From assembly GCA_038217425.1 (NCBI GenBank), contig JBBQPM010000172.1:1-15403 (forward strand): a stretch of DNA of 15,403 nt. Reading direction: 5' to 3'. Below, one piece after another: positions 14,923 to 15,403 of this stretch (position 1 is the first letter of the stretch; every line of letters begins with the position of its first letter). The notes beneath the pieces were generated by a model. That model saw only the letters and a program-made list of their open reading frames with translations, did not search any database and was not told where the DNA came from. The DNA comes from JAIEPT01 sp038217425. GTDB taxonomy: Bacteria > Planctomycetota > Planctomycetia > Gemmatales > Gemmataceae. The position numbers and the translations under genes are program-made.

Positions 14923-15147
14923 AGAGATTCCGTTTGCACATGATCACCGGCACAAAAAACGCGGCGATGTCGCCCCGGATGGGGCGAAGGATGGTAGCCA
15001 CGAGCGGAGCGCAAGGCAACTCGCGGACGCTTCCGGCTCGGAAAGAGATTCCGTTTGCACATGATCACCGGCACAAAAAACGCGGCGATGTCGCCCCGGA
15101 TGGGGCGAAGGATGGTAGCCACGAGTGGAGCGCAGCGCAACTCGTGG
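14906..15147 (+). repeat. Tandem duplication of a 121-bp unit
   Basis: Two copies, 14906-15026 and 15027-15147, are nearly identical. The differences I see are confined to the last 30 bases of each. Each begins with the right arm of the lutA hairpin (ACGCTTCCGGCTCGG) and ends with a 57-nt two-hairpin element (14970-15026 and 15091-15147). Short open frames crossing it have no ribosome sites and repeat with the DNA, so I treat it as non-coding. Confidence 0.92.
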
Positions 15148-15165
15148 AGGCCGCGACCGCCCGAA

Positions 15166-15182
15166 TCGCTCCGGAGGAGCGA
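15166..15182. repeat. Single hairpin related to the first hairpin of the 57-nt element
   Basis: TCGCTCC-GGA-GGAGCGA followed by AGGAG matches TCGCCCC-GGAT-GGGGCGA followed by AGGAT, the first hairpin of the 57-nt element, with a C-to-T and a paired G-to-A change that keep the stem intact. A further small hairpin, TGCCCC-TACC-GGGGCA, lies at 15217-15232. Confidence 0.5.
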
Positions 15183-15250
15183 AGGAGACCATCTCCGGCA
15201 AGGTCGTAGGCTCCTCTGCCCCTACCGGGGCAGTCGATTCCCTCGCAAAA

Positions 15251-15307
15251 CCACGGGTTGCGCTGCGATTCACCCGTGGCTACAACCCATCGCCCCATCC
15301 GGGGCGA
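15251..15307 (-). repeat. Inverted third copy of the 57-nt two-hairpin element
   Basis: Read on the minus strand: TCGCCCC-GGAT-GGGGCGA, ten bases ending GTAG, then CCACGGG, a 15-nt loop ending CGCAGCGCAA, then CCCGTGG. Its length (57) and block order equal the two plus-strand copies. The second stem differs from CCACGAG/CTCGTGG by a matched A-to-G and T-to-C change. The region 15183-15403 otherwise shows no gene. Confidence 0.8.
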
Positions 15308-15375
15308 ATATCGGCGCGTCGAGGCCAACGCTCAAATACTGAACGTTCTATCCCGCACGTGGGGAATATTGCTAG

Positions 15376-15403
15376 AGCCGCGACCGCTATAGCGGGCGCG
15401 GCT
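15376..15403. repeat. Hairpin at the window edge
   Basis: AGCCGCG (15376-15382), then the palindrome CCGCTATAGCGG (15384-15395), then CGCGGCT (15397-15403) form a 13-bp stem with one A/G mismatch. The pairing reaches the last base of the window, so the structure may be longer. It could be a terminator of a gene beyond the edge or another repeat. Confidence 0.55.

Noticed and set aside
14906..15342. CRISPR array, or small protein genes, in the terminal repeat island
   Set aside because: There are only two tandem 121-bp units and one inverted partial copy, with no short regularly spaced repeats and unique spacers, and no cas genes. Open frames repeat with the DNA and lack ribosome sites.

Overview
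The window is a stretch of planctomycete chromosome. The minus-strand 16S rRNA gene at the left edge contains, read on the plus strand, exact matches to sequences I recall as the Planctomycetes probes PLA46 (1483-1500) and PLA886 (658-676) and the EUB338-II variant (1186-1203). Gene content agrees: a large site-2 protease, a D-threonine-aldolase-family enzyme, a divergent STAS protein, a secreted Gly/Asn-rich protein, and many dispersed palindromes. An order such as Pirellulales is plausible but not proven here.

Layout. Minus strand, read right to left: metK (SAM synthetase), dxr (MEP isoprenoid pathway) and rseP (site-2 protease, its TTG start inside the dxr 3' end). Then come a D-threonine aldolase/D-serine dehydratase-like enzyme, a STAS-domain protein, an ABC-F translation-type ATPase, and a secreted low-complexity protein with its own terminator. 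Last is a mostly non-coding stretch (about 1546-2290) holding the decayed tail of an HTH protein gene, the rRNA promoter and leader, and the 16S gene. The plus strand starts at about 12.0 kb: an FkbM-like methyltransferase, then, after a small convergent zinc-ribbon gene, a tightly coupled pair of a sugar-phosphate isomerase/epimerase-like TIM barrel and a LutA-type cysteine-rich (CCG) protein. The last 545 bases are a non-coding repeat island.

Most of the genes are conserved housekeeping or widespread planctomycete types. I see no defence system, prophage, CRISPR array or intact transposon. The less ordinary content is structural DNA. (1) A 9-bp-arm palindrome occurs in three copies around the ABC-F gene, one of which supplies its stop codon and terminator. 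(2) A GC-rich 'TTTAGCCGCC' palindrome is arranged twice as an inverted pair about 95 bp long, one pair running into the dxr coding region. (3) A 57-nt two-hairpin element occurs in three copies plus related single hairpins beside lutA, with compensatory base-pair changes between copies. (4) A 108-bp-period relic of an HTH gene lies just upstream of the rRNA promoter. All were read by eye, so family-wide claims remain to be tested by genome searches.
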